A stretch of 64,000 nucleotides of DNA from Halorarius halobius. GTDB taxonomy: Archaea; Halobacteriota; Halobacteria; Halobacteriales; Haloarculaceae. Positions 24,870 through 33,595 of this stretch are shown one piece after another. The position numbers were made by a program, and so were the translations under genes. The notes under the pieces are model-generated. The model ran no database searches, had not been told where the DNA came from, and saw nothing but the letters and a program-made list of their open reading frames with translations. Location of the stretch: positions 1-64,000 of the forward strand of contig NZ_CP101164.1 of NCBI RefSeq assembly GCF_024298865.1, read 5' to 3'. Position 1 is the first letter of the stretch, and each line of letters begins with the position of its first letter.

Positions 24870-26093
24870 ATGACTGTGCCGTTTCGAGCACTCCTTGATG
24901 GCGAAATCGTCGTCCCCGAGCAGGTCGACGACCAGCAGGTCGTCGAGTGTCCCGAATGCCGGGGTATTCTCTATCCCCGTGATGGCGATCAGCGCGCTCG
25001 TCACTTCTTCCACGCCAGCGATGACGATTCTGAGGCCTGTTCAACAGCATCCGGAGGGGAATCAGATACGCACGCTCGCTGTACGGCCCTCACCGTCGCT
25101 GCTCTCGCCGAACAGTTCCCCACCGCGACCCACGTCGGAGCCGAAATCACGATCGACGTTACCGGGACGGCGACGGCCCCGGAGACGCGGCGAACTGACG
25201 CGTTTGTCGAATTCCAGGAGGAGAACCCCTACTTCGGGCGGGGACTCATCATCGAGGTGCAGCACAAACACCATAGTAAGGACATCGAAGGGACAACCCA
25301 CGACCATCTCGCGGCAGGATACTCGGTCGCATGGTTGACCCCCGACGACTTCGGCGACGAACAGCTGGACTACGACGTCGTCGACGACGCGTTCCGGGCC
25401 GACGATGGCCACGCATACAGTATCCGTGAGCACGATCCATGGGAGTTCGAGACGCGCGTCGAAGTAAATCTCGAGTGGGAGCCGCCGTCCAGAAAGTGCT
25501 TCCCCTATGCAGAAACAGGAAGCCACGACTGGCGGCGAATTCCAAGCTACGCCCATCCAGATAGCTACGAGTACGAGTTCTGCCGTGGGTGCGGCTCACG
25601 CCGCCAGTACGATCAGACGCTCACTCGGTTCGTGTACGACTACGAAGGGGTCCTCGCGCCAGAGGTTAGAATCGACGAGCTCCGGGATGCGATTATTATA
25701 CACCGCGAAGTGGCGGATGACTTTGAGGGGTGGTTAGAAGCGAAGCGACTCGGTCCCGATCCCACGTTCGAGACAGTCCTGGTGAATCGTGTTGACGTCG
25801 CGCCGTGCCGCGGGCCACGAGGCGTTCACGAGTGGGACCGGAAGGAAGTCATCGAGAGAGGGTATGACGACCGCGTCGACGTCGCTCTCTGGGAGTGCCG
25901 GTACTGTCCCGTTCATCTCCTTATGAACCATACCGGTGCTGGAGAGACGGTGCCGATTTTGTTCGGGGAAGCTCCTGACCCGGAGTGGGGACTAGACTAC
26001 CTATTCGCGAACCCCCGTAGATGTGGACATCGTTCGCACCGAGATCAAGCTGACTGGGACGACTGCCCGAGTTGTCGACAGCTGAACCCATAG
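24870..26093 (+). CDS. CoiA-like nuclease (PD-(D/E)XK with N-terminal zinc finger)
   Basis: A 407-residue protein resembling the competence protein CoiA family. An N-terminal zinc finger holds Cys27-x-x-Cys30 (VECPECRG) and a HFFH box (45-48). It is followed by a nuclease core with RRTDAFVEF (Asp110) and LIIEVQHKHHSKDI (Glu129-x-Gln131) and a tail of the form DHLAAGYSVAWLTP. CoiA-type enzymes process incoming DNA or intermediates. Further Cys pairs near 220-230 (FCRGCGSRR), 330-340 (ECRYCP) and at the end (CPSCRQ) suggest extra zinc sites. ATG 24870 is chosen because the family starts near VPFRALLDGE. It is followed by an unknown gene on the same strand. Confidence 0.7.
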   Translation: MTVPFRALLDGEIVVPEQVDDQQVVECPECRGILYPRDGDQRARHFFHASDDDSEACSTASGGESDTHARCTALTVAALAEQFPTATHVGAEITIDVTGTATAPETRRTDAFVEFQEENPYFGRGLIIEVQHKHHSKDIEGTTHDHLAAGYSVAWLTPDDFGDEQLDYDVVDDAFRADDGHAYSIREHDPWEFETRVEVNLEWEPPSRKCFPYAETGSHDWRRIPSYAHPDSYEYEFCRGCGSRRQYDQTLTRFVYDYEGVLAPEVRIDELRDAIIIHREVADDFEGWLEAKRLGPDPTFETVLVNRVDVAPCRGPRGVHEWDRKEVIERGYDDRVDVALWECRYCPVHLLMNHTGAGETVPILFGEAPDPEWGLDYLFANPRRCGHRSHRDQADWDDCPSCRQLNP

Positions 26094-26171
26094 GCCATCG
26101 TGGTTGCCTTACCGCTCCTCAGCACCCCGGCGTGACAGTGGTTTAAGTTGACGTAGCAGACAGTCGGTGAT

Positions 26172-27044
26172 ATGGACGAGAACGACTTGGAGACTGACCC
26201 TCTGCCGACAGAGCCGGAAGCTCCGATGGTAACCGACGAGTACGAGATACGTCTCGCAGAGGGGTGGACAGAGGAGTCTTTCGAACGCGGGACGTATGGG
26301 TCAGAGGAGACGCCCGGCGTCGAAGCACGGTTCACTGCGGCCGAGAACACGGAACTCCGCATCGACCCGGTGGAGTACGAGGTAGTCGGGCGTCGACGGC
26401 GCATTCAAGGTCTAGAAGCTGACTTCGAGTCAAGCATCCACAGCGACGACGTTGCCGCCGAAGCCCAGGAAACGGACGGACCGGTCTACGAACCCTGTCT
26501 GTTCGCCGTCCGGGCCTACTACACGCCGATCAGTTCGCCGGAGATCTCGACGTACACGCTCACGGCGGATGCAGACGACGCTGTTGCGGTGGCGTGCTGG
26601 CTCTCGCACGTGACCGACCCGATGAGTCTTGGACAAGCTATCGAGGGAGCACTACAGGCGCAGGCTGGCGAGGATCCCGACCACTACGGTATCGACTATC
26701 CAAGTGATGAGGAACGTGTCGAGGATGTCTGCGTCACGGACCCGAATCGGTGCGTCTACTCTGGACAAACCACTCGAAGCCACCTACTTCGGCTCCCGTT
26801 CCGATACGCACCGCTTCTCAAGGGCCATCCAGAGAATGCCGAGGCGCTACCAGCGGTTCCGTCGCGGGTGGGCGGGTTCGAGGTTGCAGTTTCGCACACC
26901 AAGTGGAGTGACCGAGGACTCTCAGAAGAGGAGCTGGAAGCGCCGATGGAACATATCGATAGTGGAGTGTACCAGCTCCCGCGTGACGTTGCAGAACAGG
27001 CTGACGGATTCCCAGCCGAGGCGACCAGCTTCCGACAGAACTAG
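26172..27044 (+). CDS. Unknown acidic protein
   Basis: A 290-residue soluble protein with no recognised domain. It contains a segment YEIRLAEGWTEESFERGTYGS, a beta-rich middle (TYTLTADADDAVAVACWLSHV) and a C-terminal part with VGGFEVAVSHTKWSDRGLS. There is no signal peptide or membrane helix. It lies 78 bases after the CoiA-like gene on the same strand and may share its transcript, so it could be a partner. The frame is long, acidic and uninterrupted, which supports real coding. Confidence 0.6.
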   Translation: MDENDLETDPLPTEPEAPMVTDEYEIRLAEGWTEESFERGTYGSEETPGVEARFTAAENTELRIDPVEYEVVGRRRRIQGLEADFESSIHSDDVAAEAQETDGPVYEPCLFAVRAYYTPISSPEISTYTLTADADDAVAVACWLSHVTDPMSLGQAIEGALQAQAGEDPDHYGIDYPSDEERVEDVCVTDPNRCVYSGQTTRSHLLRLPFRYAPLLKGHPENAEALPAVPSRVGGFEVAVSHTKWSDRGLSEEELEAPMEHIDSGVYQLPRDVAEQADGFPAEATSFRQN

Positions 27045-27289
27045 CGGCCGTACTTCGCGATCAAAACAGGTCCTATTCTTCAGATGTTGCTATCTTTATG
27101 ATGTCGAAGAAACCCTGTTCATCACGGATATCGATAAGTGATGACGCGAACTGGAGGGTAATGAGAGTTGGTCGACGAAACCGGTAGTATCGGTCAACCC
27201 TAAGAGATTCACAACCGAGAAATTATGTCGTCGCAGTGGGTTGTTAGAAGCAATGGGGCTGTTCGTCAACTTGTTCGAAATTGAACTTC

Positions 27290-28224
27290 CTGCTCTATTG
27301 AAAATGGAAGACAGCGGCAGGATTACTCCGTAATGAGTTTGAGAAGATGAAGTCGAGTAGGCGATTATGGGCGTCGCGCTTCTCGACCTCGTTGAGACAG
27401 CACTACGTGTAGCCAAACAAGCGTTGGGGAAGCGAGCGGGCAAGCCCGACTCGGGCGGGCTTGCCCGCGAGGCCCACATCGTTGCACACTGTATTCGCAA
27501 AGAGGAGGGCCACAGCTACGCCGAACTCGTTGATCGGATGAGTCTCATGCCGACGGTCTGCGACCGCCTCGGCGTCCACCCGGACGCGCCACCTGATCCA
27601 ACCACGTTCTACCACTCCTTCGACCGCTATGTGATGTACGTCTGTCGGGCGTTGCTGCGCATCTCCGCGCAGCAACACCCGCAGTCTGGCCACGTCGCAC
27701 TGGACAGCACATTCTTCGAACGCAACCAAGCCTCGCAGTACTACCGCCGGCGTCGTGGCCGCAGCGTCAAAACGATCAAAGCAACGACGCTGACCGATAC
27801 AGAGTCGTTGGCGGTGCAGGACGTCCACTGCTGTATCGAGCGCGAACACGATACGAAGGCCGGCCCGCGGATCGTCCGCCGGATCGCGGACGACCTGCGG
27901 GCTGTGGCTGCTGACAACGGCTTCCAAGACTGGCACACCGAGTACGAGATCACTGCACTGGACATCGATTACCTTGTTCACTACCGCGGTTCGACGCCGA
28001 TGGCGACTGCGAACAACGCACTCATCCGCGAGAAAGGCTACACACAGCGATGGATGGCAGAAACGTCCTACTCGACGGTCAAGCGAACGCAGGACTCCGC
28101 CCTGCGTTCGCGGTTCTGGTACCGACAGTTCCGTGAGATCGTTCTCCTCTTCGCGCTCAACAACCTCAAGAAACTCGCCAAAACGCTATGATCCGACTCA
28201 CGTACCGCATTTTCAATAGAGCAG
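27290..28224 (+). mobile_element. Complete IS5-family insertion sequence with 17-bp terminal inverted repeats
   Basis: Perfect inverted repeats ctgctctattgaaaatg at 27290-27306 and its reverse complement at 28208-28224 enclose a single transposase gene, giving an element of 935 bp. The flanks aacttc (left) and aatttc (right) agree at five of six positions and might be a degraded target duplication. The element sits between the unknown gene and the 3' end of the MrfA-like helicase gene, without breaking either. Confidence 0.88.
27367..28191 (+). CDS. IS5-family transposase
   Basis: A 274-residue DDE transposase. The first Asp is in HVALDSTFFE (about 114), the second in AVAADNGFQD (about 183), and the Glu in AETSYSTVKR (about 231), with a conserved C-terminus FREIVLLFALNNLKKL. 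Size and motif spacing match haloarchaeal IS5-group (ISH1-like) transposases. It is complete and flanked by perfect inverted repeats, so the element could still move. Confidence 0.9.
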   Translation: MGVALLDLVETALRVAKQALGKRAGKPDSGGLAREAHIVAHCIRKEEGHSYAELVDRMSLMPTVCDRLGVHPDAPPDPTTFYHSFDRYVMYVCRALLRISAQQHPQSGHVALDSTFFERNQASQYYRRRRGRSVKTIKATTLTDTESLAVQDVHCCIEREHDTKAGPRIVRRIADDLRAVAADNGFQDWHTEYEITALDIDYLVHYRGSTPMATANNALIREKGYTQRWMAETSYSTVKRTQDSALRSRFWYRQFREIVLLFALNNLKKLAKTL

Positions 28225-28242
28225 AATTTCTTCGTACAGAGA

Positions 28243-30810
28243 TCACGAGATCGAGGCAGGTGGTCGCTGTTCATCAACAGGGGTCACTTCGCTATCCGTC
28301 TCTGGCAGGTGTTCATCGAGGTCGTCTCCCTCCTGATCGCCGAGCATCTGTTCGAGGACGTCCGCAGCTGCAGGAGAGTACAGCGGGCGGTTGTCGTTCC
28401 CGCAGCGGTCGTCCATCGTACAGGCGGGACACCCTTCGTCACGGCCACACGAGCAATCCACGATGAGGTCGTGGGCGCGTCGGGCGACGTCTTCGAAGTG
28501 TTCGTAAATCGAGCGAGAGAATCCGAGACCGCCCTCGATGCCGTCGTAGATGAACCATCCACTCTTCTCGGGATTATCAGGAAGCCGATTCGTCGCGAGG
28601 CCCCCGATGTCACCGCCATCGACTTTCAGCTCAAGTGGCGAGACGGCGATCATGGCGTGCTCGACGGCGTGGATCCCTCCGAGGTACCCGTGAAGCCGCG
28701 GCGGGAGGTTGATGCACTCAGGGTTGTGGTACCCCGAGTGCTTGTTGAGCATCGCCCGTTCGATGTCGTTGGGAGTCTCGGCCCAACACAGCTGGGTTCG
28801 CATCTCCAACGGAGGTACACCAGTTTCATTGCCCAGCTCGAGTACGTCCCCGCTTCCGATTTCTCGCTTCAGGTACGTGCTATAGTGGACAGATACCGTT
28901 CCATACCCCCAGTTGAGCGTGAACGGTCCGACCTCGCGCGAGTCCTCGACGACCGTGTCGTAGATGTTGACCTGGCCCTGGGACTGAGTATAGTAGTTCA
29001 CGTTGGCTTTCTCGAGTGAGATGTACGGCTGCGGGATGTCTTCCCGGAGTTCGACGACCTGATACTGCTCGCCTTGGTGGAGAACAGTTGCGCCCTCGTG
29101 GTAATCTCTATAGGCCCGGTCACGGCCGATTGCTTGATGATCGATCGACCCATCGCCGGCTAGCCGGACGTCAAAGGTGTTTCCGCCGGAGGAGTACAGG
29201 CTGATCGCATCCTGCGGGCGGTCGCGATGGGCGTACATAACACCGCTGTCGAGCGACCCTTCGAGGTCGCCCTTCCGTCGACCGTACTTGACGGCACGTT
29301 CCAATCGTTCCTCCCCTCCGAAATCCTCTGCGTCGTCGCGCGTGAGGGGGAGTTCCTGCGCGGCGCAGTTGAGTTGCTGGAGGTACACTGGATTGTTGTC
29401 GAGGTCGACGACGGCACTCTCGTGATCTTCTTCGAGGACGTACTCTGGGTGCTGGAGGATGTACTGGTCGAGCGTGGAGTGGCTCGGGACGAACACAGAA
29501 AGCGCATCTCGCGTTCCCCTGCCCGACCGGCCGATCCGCTGCCAGAACGACTGCCGCGATCCGGGATAGCCCATGAGGACGGTCCCGTCGACGCCACCGA
29601 TATTGATGCCGACCTCCAGGGCGCTCGTCGTCGAGACACCGTCGTGGTGTCCCTCCTTGAGCTGGTACTCCGTTGCTCGACGCGACTTTTTCCCGTGTCC
29701 GGCGTGGTAGGACGCGAGGTTCGGTCTTCCCTGATATCGGTTCTCTGGGTCGCTAATGAACCGCTTCGCGCGGTTGACAGACAGTTCGGTGAGCTTTCGT
29801 GAGTCACAGAACAAGAGTGACTGAACGTTCTTCTGGCACATATGCGCCCACACTTCTGGGGCCTCGACCGTCGCCGGACGCTTGGCCAGGGCTGGAGTGT
29901 CGATGTCGTCGGTGAGGCCATCGTCCCCGCTCATCGGGGGGTCCCAGAAGACGAGGTGACGGATACCTCTCGGTGATCCGTCTTCGTCGACGACCGCCGC
30001 GGGCTCCCCCGTGAGTGCAAGAGCGTGTTCTGTGGGATTGCCGATAGTCGCCGTTGTGAGGACGTACTGCGGATCGCCGCCGTAGTAGTCGATGATTCGT
30101 TGTGCGCGTCGGAGTATCCAGGCGACGTGCATCCCGCCGAGGCCAGTCCACATGTGGGCTTCGTCGATTACGACTAGCGAGCAGTTCGAGTGAAAGTCTG
30201 CCCACAGGTGGTGCCCCTCCAGATACTGATTCAGCCCGACGAAGTTCGTGATTACGACGTTGCACTCATCGCGGATGCGAGACTTTTCCTCACTCTTCGT
30301 GTCGCCATCGTAGACGCCGACACTGATCTCTAGTCCGAGCGTGTTACGAAGGAATTCGTTGAGTTCTTGTTCCTGGTCGCGACTGAGCGCCTTCGTCGGA
30401 TAGACGATTAGCGACCGCGTCTCCGGGTTCTCGAGGTATTGACGAGCGATGTGAAGGCCGTAGACGAGCGTCTTCCCCGAGGACGTACTGGTCGCCACAC
30501 ACACGTTGTCACCGCGGTCGAGCACTCGGAGGGCATCTGCTTGGTGGCTCCACGGGTCGAATTCGAGGTTTCGAGCGATCTTAGGCGGAAGCACGTCCTT
30601 TGCTGGAACGGTCTGTTCCTCACGGGCGGGAATCTCGAAGTTCTCGTGAACCTGCCCGAAGTAGCGGTTATTCGGGTAGGTATTCTCGAGTTCTTCGCCG
30701 GTGAGTTGGAGGATGTCCGTCTCGATGTCGACATCGACGTTGTCGTCGTGGTTGTCTGGATTGGTCGTGAGGTCGATCTGGCTGTGGTCGGTGTCGTGGT
30801 CGTCGTGCAT
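28243..30810 (-). CDS. mrfA-like: MrfA/YprA-like DEAD-box helicase with C-terminal DUF1998-type zinc cluster
   Basis: An 855-residue superfamily 2 helicase. Walker A is TSTSSGKT (about 104-112), the DEAH-type motif is VVIDEAHMW (about 212), followed by TTATIGN, and motif VI QRIGRSGRGTRD. A long C-terminal region ends with a Cys cluster CSCGRDEGCPACTMDDRCG at about 785-803, the hallmark of the DUF1998/MrfA group. B. subtilis MrfA works with the exonuclease MrfB in repair of mitomycin adducts. Here the gene immediately upstream (two-base gap) encodes an MrfB-like exonuclease, making the pairing convincing. It likely unwinds or translocates on DNA during adduct removal or defence. Confidence 0.85.
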   Translation of the reverse strand: MHDDHDTDHSQIDLTTNPDNHDDNVDVDIETDILQLTGEELENTYPNNRYFGQVHENFEIPAREEQTVPAKDVLPPKIARNLEFDPWSHQADALRVLDRGDNVCVATSTSSGKTLVYGLHIARQYLENPETRSLIVYPTKALSRDQEQELNEFLRNTLGLEISVGVYDGDTKSEEKSRIRDECNVVITNFVGLNQYLEGHHLWADFHSNCSLVVIDEAHMWTGLGGMHVAWILRRAQRIIDYYGGDPQYVLTTATIGNPTEHALALTGEPAAVVDEDGSPRGIRHLVFWDPPMSGDDGLTDDIDTPALAKRPATVEAPEVWAHMCQKNVQSLLFCDSRKLTELSVNRAKRFISDPENRYQGRPNLASYHAGHGKKSRRATEYQLKEGHHDGVSTTSALEVGINIGGVDGTVLMGYPGSRQSFWQRIGRSGRGTRDALSVFVPSHSTLDQYILQHPEYVLEEDHESAVVDLDNNPVYLQQLNCAAQELPLTRDDAEDFGGEERLERAVKYGRRKGDLEGSLDSGVMYAHRDRPQDAISLYSSGGNTFDVRLAGDGSIDHQAIGRDRAYRDYHEGATVLHQGEQYQVVELREDIPQPYISLEKANVNYYTQSQGQVNIYDTVVEDSREVGPFTLNWGYGTVSVHYSTYLKREIGSGDVLELGNETGVPPLEMRTQLCWAETPNDIERAMLNKHSGYHNPECINLPPRLHGYLGGIHAVEHAMIAVSPLELKVDGGDIGGLATNRLPDNPEKSGWFIYDGIEGGLGFSRSIYEHFEDVARRAHDLIVDCSCGRDEGCPACTMDDRCGNDNRPLYSPAAADVLEQMLGDQEGDDLDEHLPETDSEVTPVDEQRPPASIS

Positions 30811-30812
30811 TG

Positions 30813-32270
30813 TTAGAAGTCCATGAGTCCGGTCTGTGTGGTGTTTTCATCAGCAGGAACGCTGGCATGCTTGTGGCCGGGAGTCGCTTCAGCGATGGAT
30901 TCGTAGACTGCAGCCAGCTCACGGACGTCTGCCTCACAGTATGCCCGAGCAGTCTCCCAGTCTACGTCACGAGCGCGCTCTGGAGACACGAGAAGCCGCT
31001 GGATGGTCTTCGCCAGCGATTTCCCATCCACGGCGGCAGCAGCCGAGTCGCGACTATGTCCGAGCGCTTCAGCGACGTCTTCAACCCGGTTCGTCCGACC
31101 GGGGAGGATGGCGTTGTCTTTTCGCACAGCCCAATCGAACAGGTCGTACTCGAACACTGAGCCCGACCAGTAGTCTGCGTACTCCGGTGCGTGTCCTCGA
31201 ATGAACCGTCTAAGGTGTTTGAAGTCGAAGTTGTGGCCGTTCCACGCGATGAGGGACGTGCGATCGTACTCGCTGGCCAGCCAGGCAACAAACTCTCGGG
31301 TGGCTTTCCCTGGGTTGTCTCGCGACGGTTCCGTATCGATGAAGTCCACGTACTCGTCTGATTCAGGGTCGTAGACCCCGATGAGCCAGATGATACTCGG
31401 GTTGAGGCCGTCGGTCTCTATATCGATGAACAGCGGACTGTACTCTGCTGCGGGGACGGCTTCGTCGGTGAGACGGATGACACACCCTTCGGACGACGCG
31501 TGGGCGCTCTGGCGGATGCTCTGAGCTTTCGACTCACCGATGCCTCGAACCTCACGAAGCTCGCGTTCCGTCGCGGCTGCGACGTCGTCACGCGTCTCGT
31601 ATCCATTTTGAGCGAGCTTCGGAGCGGTTCCCTTGCCCACACCCGAAAGAGCTCGGAGGCCGAATTTATCCGCGGGTGACGTGGACACGGCGATGCGGCC
31701 GTCCGAATCAAGTGAGATGCAAGCGAGTTCTGGTGCCCTTTGCCGGCGGGTTGGAGCAAGCCCGCGGACGGGAAGGCGAATGCTCTCGTCGTCGACGTCG
31801 GCCTTCCACACGAAATCGTAACTGGCCTCCATGGCCCCCGTGAGGAACGTCGCTTCTCGGTCGGTCCGGTGCTGGAAGCGAGCGAGGTGTTCGAGGCCAT
31901 CGAGCGAGACATCCAATGTGACCGAGTCGGCATTCGTCTGGATCTCATCACAGATGACGTAGTCGACGTCGTCTGGGATCCCTTGCCCACTGGCGGTAGA
32001 GGCCCCACCTATGAAGTCGAGCGAGCTGACGATGGATACGGTGATCCCGTCAACAGTCTCGGTGTGAACCGCGCTACGTCGAGTGTAAATTACCGGGCAC
32101 GAGGCGGTACGCTCGACAGTGCTCACGATTCGCATGTCCAGCTTTTCCTCGACGATGTAGATGAGATCTGCATCGAAGTAATCGATGAGGTCTGCGATGG
32201 CGGTCGTCGTTGCGTCGGCTAGCGCGTCACACCGGAGGGCAAGCAGACGTACTCCAAGGTCACCCGCCAT
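30813..32270 (-). CDS. mrfB-like: MrfB/YprB-like exonuclease with helix-hairpin-helix motifs
   Basis: A 485-residue protein. The C-terminal half is a DEDD-type RNase H-fold exonuclease: LFIDIETDG (about 281), LIAWNGHNFDF (about 340), and a closing YCEADVRELAAVY. A double helix-hairpin-helix lies at about 205-260 (LRALSGVGKGTAPKL and LREVRGIGESKAQSI), giving DNA binding. The first 200 residues form an unrecognised domain with SSLDFIGGAST and a VTLDVSLDGLEHL segment. It stops two bases before the MrfA-like start, as in bacterial mrfAB operons, so the two probably act as one helicase-exonuclease repair machine. The extended N-terminal part is not a feature I recall in the bacterial protein. Confidence 0.8.
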   Translation of the reverse strand: MAGDLGVRLLALRCDALADATTTAIADLIDYFDADLIYIVEEKLDMRIVSTVERTASCPVIYTRRSAVHTETVDGITVSIVSSLDFIGGASTASGQGIPDDVDYVICDEIQTNADSVTLDVSLDGLEHLARFQHRTDREATFLTGAMEASYDFVWKADVDDESIRLPVRGLAPTRRQRAPELACISLDSDGRIAVSTSPADKFGLRALSGVGKGTAPKLAQNGYETRDDVAAATERELREVRGIGESKAQSIRQSAHASSEGCVIRLTDEAVPAAEYSPLFIDIETDGLNPSIIWLIGVYDPESDEYVDFIDTEPSRDNPGKATREFVAWLASEYDRTSLIAWNGHNFDFKHLRRFIRGHAPEYADYWSGSVFEYDLFDWAVRKDNAILPGRTNRVEDVAEALGHSRDSAAAAVDGKSLAKTIQRLLVSPERARDVDWETARAYCEADVRELAAVYESIAEATPGHKHASVPADENTTQTGLMDF

Positions 32271-32709
32271 GCCTCAGTGGGTGGTTGTTCCCTGATCTGG
32301 TTGGCTATTGGCGGGGTGCTCCTCGTTTCGCGTATTCGTCATACACTCACTATGAGAACCCCGCGGCTTATACTTTCTGACTAGCGACTCTGCGATGTCT
32401 CTATTTATGGATTTTAGTGATTCCAAGAGTGGTCTCTGTGGGGATCTATGGTAGCGAGCAGTCTGAGGGCTCTCACCAGCCAGTACGTCTATAGTAGGCT
32501 TAAAATGCTTGACTGTGGTCAATATCGATTGGTGAGGCTTTGGCAGAGATCCCTAGCGTTCGCTCTTGATGGGTGATTTGGCCTTCGTAGTAGGGCCGGT
32601 CTCTCAGCCACTCGATTGTCTGCTCCATGGACGATTCTCGATTCACGGGATTCTATATTGTGATTGTCTATTTCGGCCCCGTACTTCGATATTCTGGGAT
32701 ATAGTATTT
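32271..32709. other. Gene-less stretch upstream of the MrfB-like gene
   Basis: No coding region is supported. The base composition is AT-richer than around it. On the minus strand an aaagtataag element near 32370 could be the promoter of the MrfBA operon. Nothing else is seen. Confidence 0.4.
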
Positions 32710-33534
32710 TCAAACGAATATAATCAACCAGCGGAATGCTTCCAGAATCGCCAGATATAGAACAAATAAGACACTGAAAGCGGTAAAGGCGGGCCTGACA
32801 ATCTCTTTAGCATGCTGCACGGAGAAAATCCCGTACGCAGGTCCCTTTGTTTGTGGTTCGATATGATCGGGCAAGTGCGCCGCAATACCCTGTAGATGGT
32901 TGGCGCCGACCACAGCTACAACTCGGCCACCCTCTTCGGCAGCCTCGGAAATTTTTTCAGCGATTATGTTATCTCGATTCAGACTTCCTGACTTACGTGA
33001 CATTCCATGGTACCGTAGGAGGAGTGTCGGAAGTAGAGCGCTTCCGAGAAGTAGACTTGCCCCGCCGATTGTCCTTCCCGTGACGAGTCCGTAGAGGACG
33101 CTTGTCGAAAAGATTCCATAGAACAAAAACCCGGCAACAAACTCAACTATCGGGTTAGCGTTCTCGACAAGTTCGGCATCGGAAGTCCGAGTGGCTACGA
33201 CTTCTGCTCCTTGCGCATTCGCCAAATCCGAGAGAATTCGGTGGTCAGTGTATAGCGTCCGAAATAGAACCAGCCCAGCGATGTTCATCGCGGTAGCGTA
33301 CCAACTACGAAGGAGCCCATACTCAGCGTCTTCTTGTTGACCTTCGAGCACGAGTACATCACAGTCCTCAGTGAGCAGCTCGCGTTCCTCGGAGAGGTCG
33401 CTTTCACTCGTATGGATCTCTCCTTTTAGAATCACCTCGGCCTCTTGGCCCTCTGTGCCCTCTGGCTCATCGCTGTCAACGGCCTCCTCTATATCTGATT
33501 CGGATTTTCCTACTGTTTTAGCGATTTGTCCCAT
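32710..33534 (-). CDS. TraB/PrgY-family membrane protein
   Basis: A 274-residue protein whose pattern fits the TraB/PrgY (pheromone shutdown) family. It has a GEIHTSESD segment near residue 38, CDVLVLEGQ, a charged RDNIIAEKI helix, and the terminal signature VVAVVGANHLQGI at about 204-216, with Gly and His of the GxxH type. Hydrophobic stretches (FVAGFLFYGIF, GASLLLGSALLPTLLL and the C-terminal SVLFVLYLAILEAFRWL) are likely membrane segments. TraB proteins are thought to be membrane peptidases or sequestration factors. It lies 61 bases after the JAB-E1 gene on the same strand and may be read with that cassette. Confidence 0.7.
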   Translation of the reverse strand: MGQIAKTVGKSESDIEEAVDSDEPEGTEGQEAEVILKGEIHTSESDLSEERELLTEDCDVLVLEGQQEDAEYGLLRSWYATAMNIAGLVLFRTLYTDHRILSDLANAQGAEVVATRTSDAELVENANPIVEFVAGFLFYGIFSTSVLYGLVTGRTIGGASLLLGSALLPTLLLRYHGMSRKSGSLNRDNIIAEKISEAAEEGGRVVAVVGANHLQGIAAHLPDHIEPQTKGPAYGIFSVQHAKEIVRPAFTAFSVLFVLYLAILEAFRWLIIFV

Positions 33535-33595
33535 ATATTTTACTATAATGAATGATTCAGTTTTTCTGGACGGTATCAGTGGCGATCAGTAGGAT

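Noticed and set aside
32274..32713. Short minus-strand frames in the gap before the MrfB-like gene
   Set aside because: They are basic and short, without promoter, motif or acidic composition.
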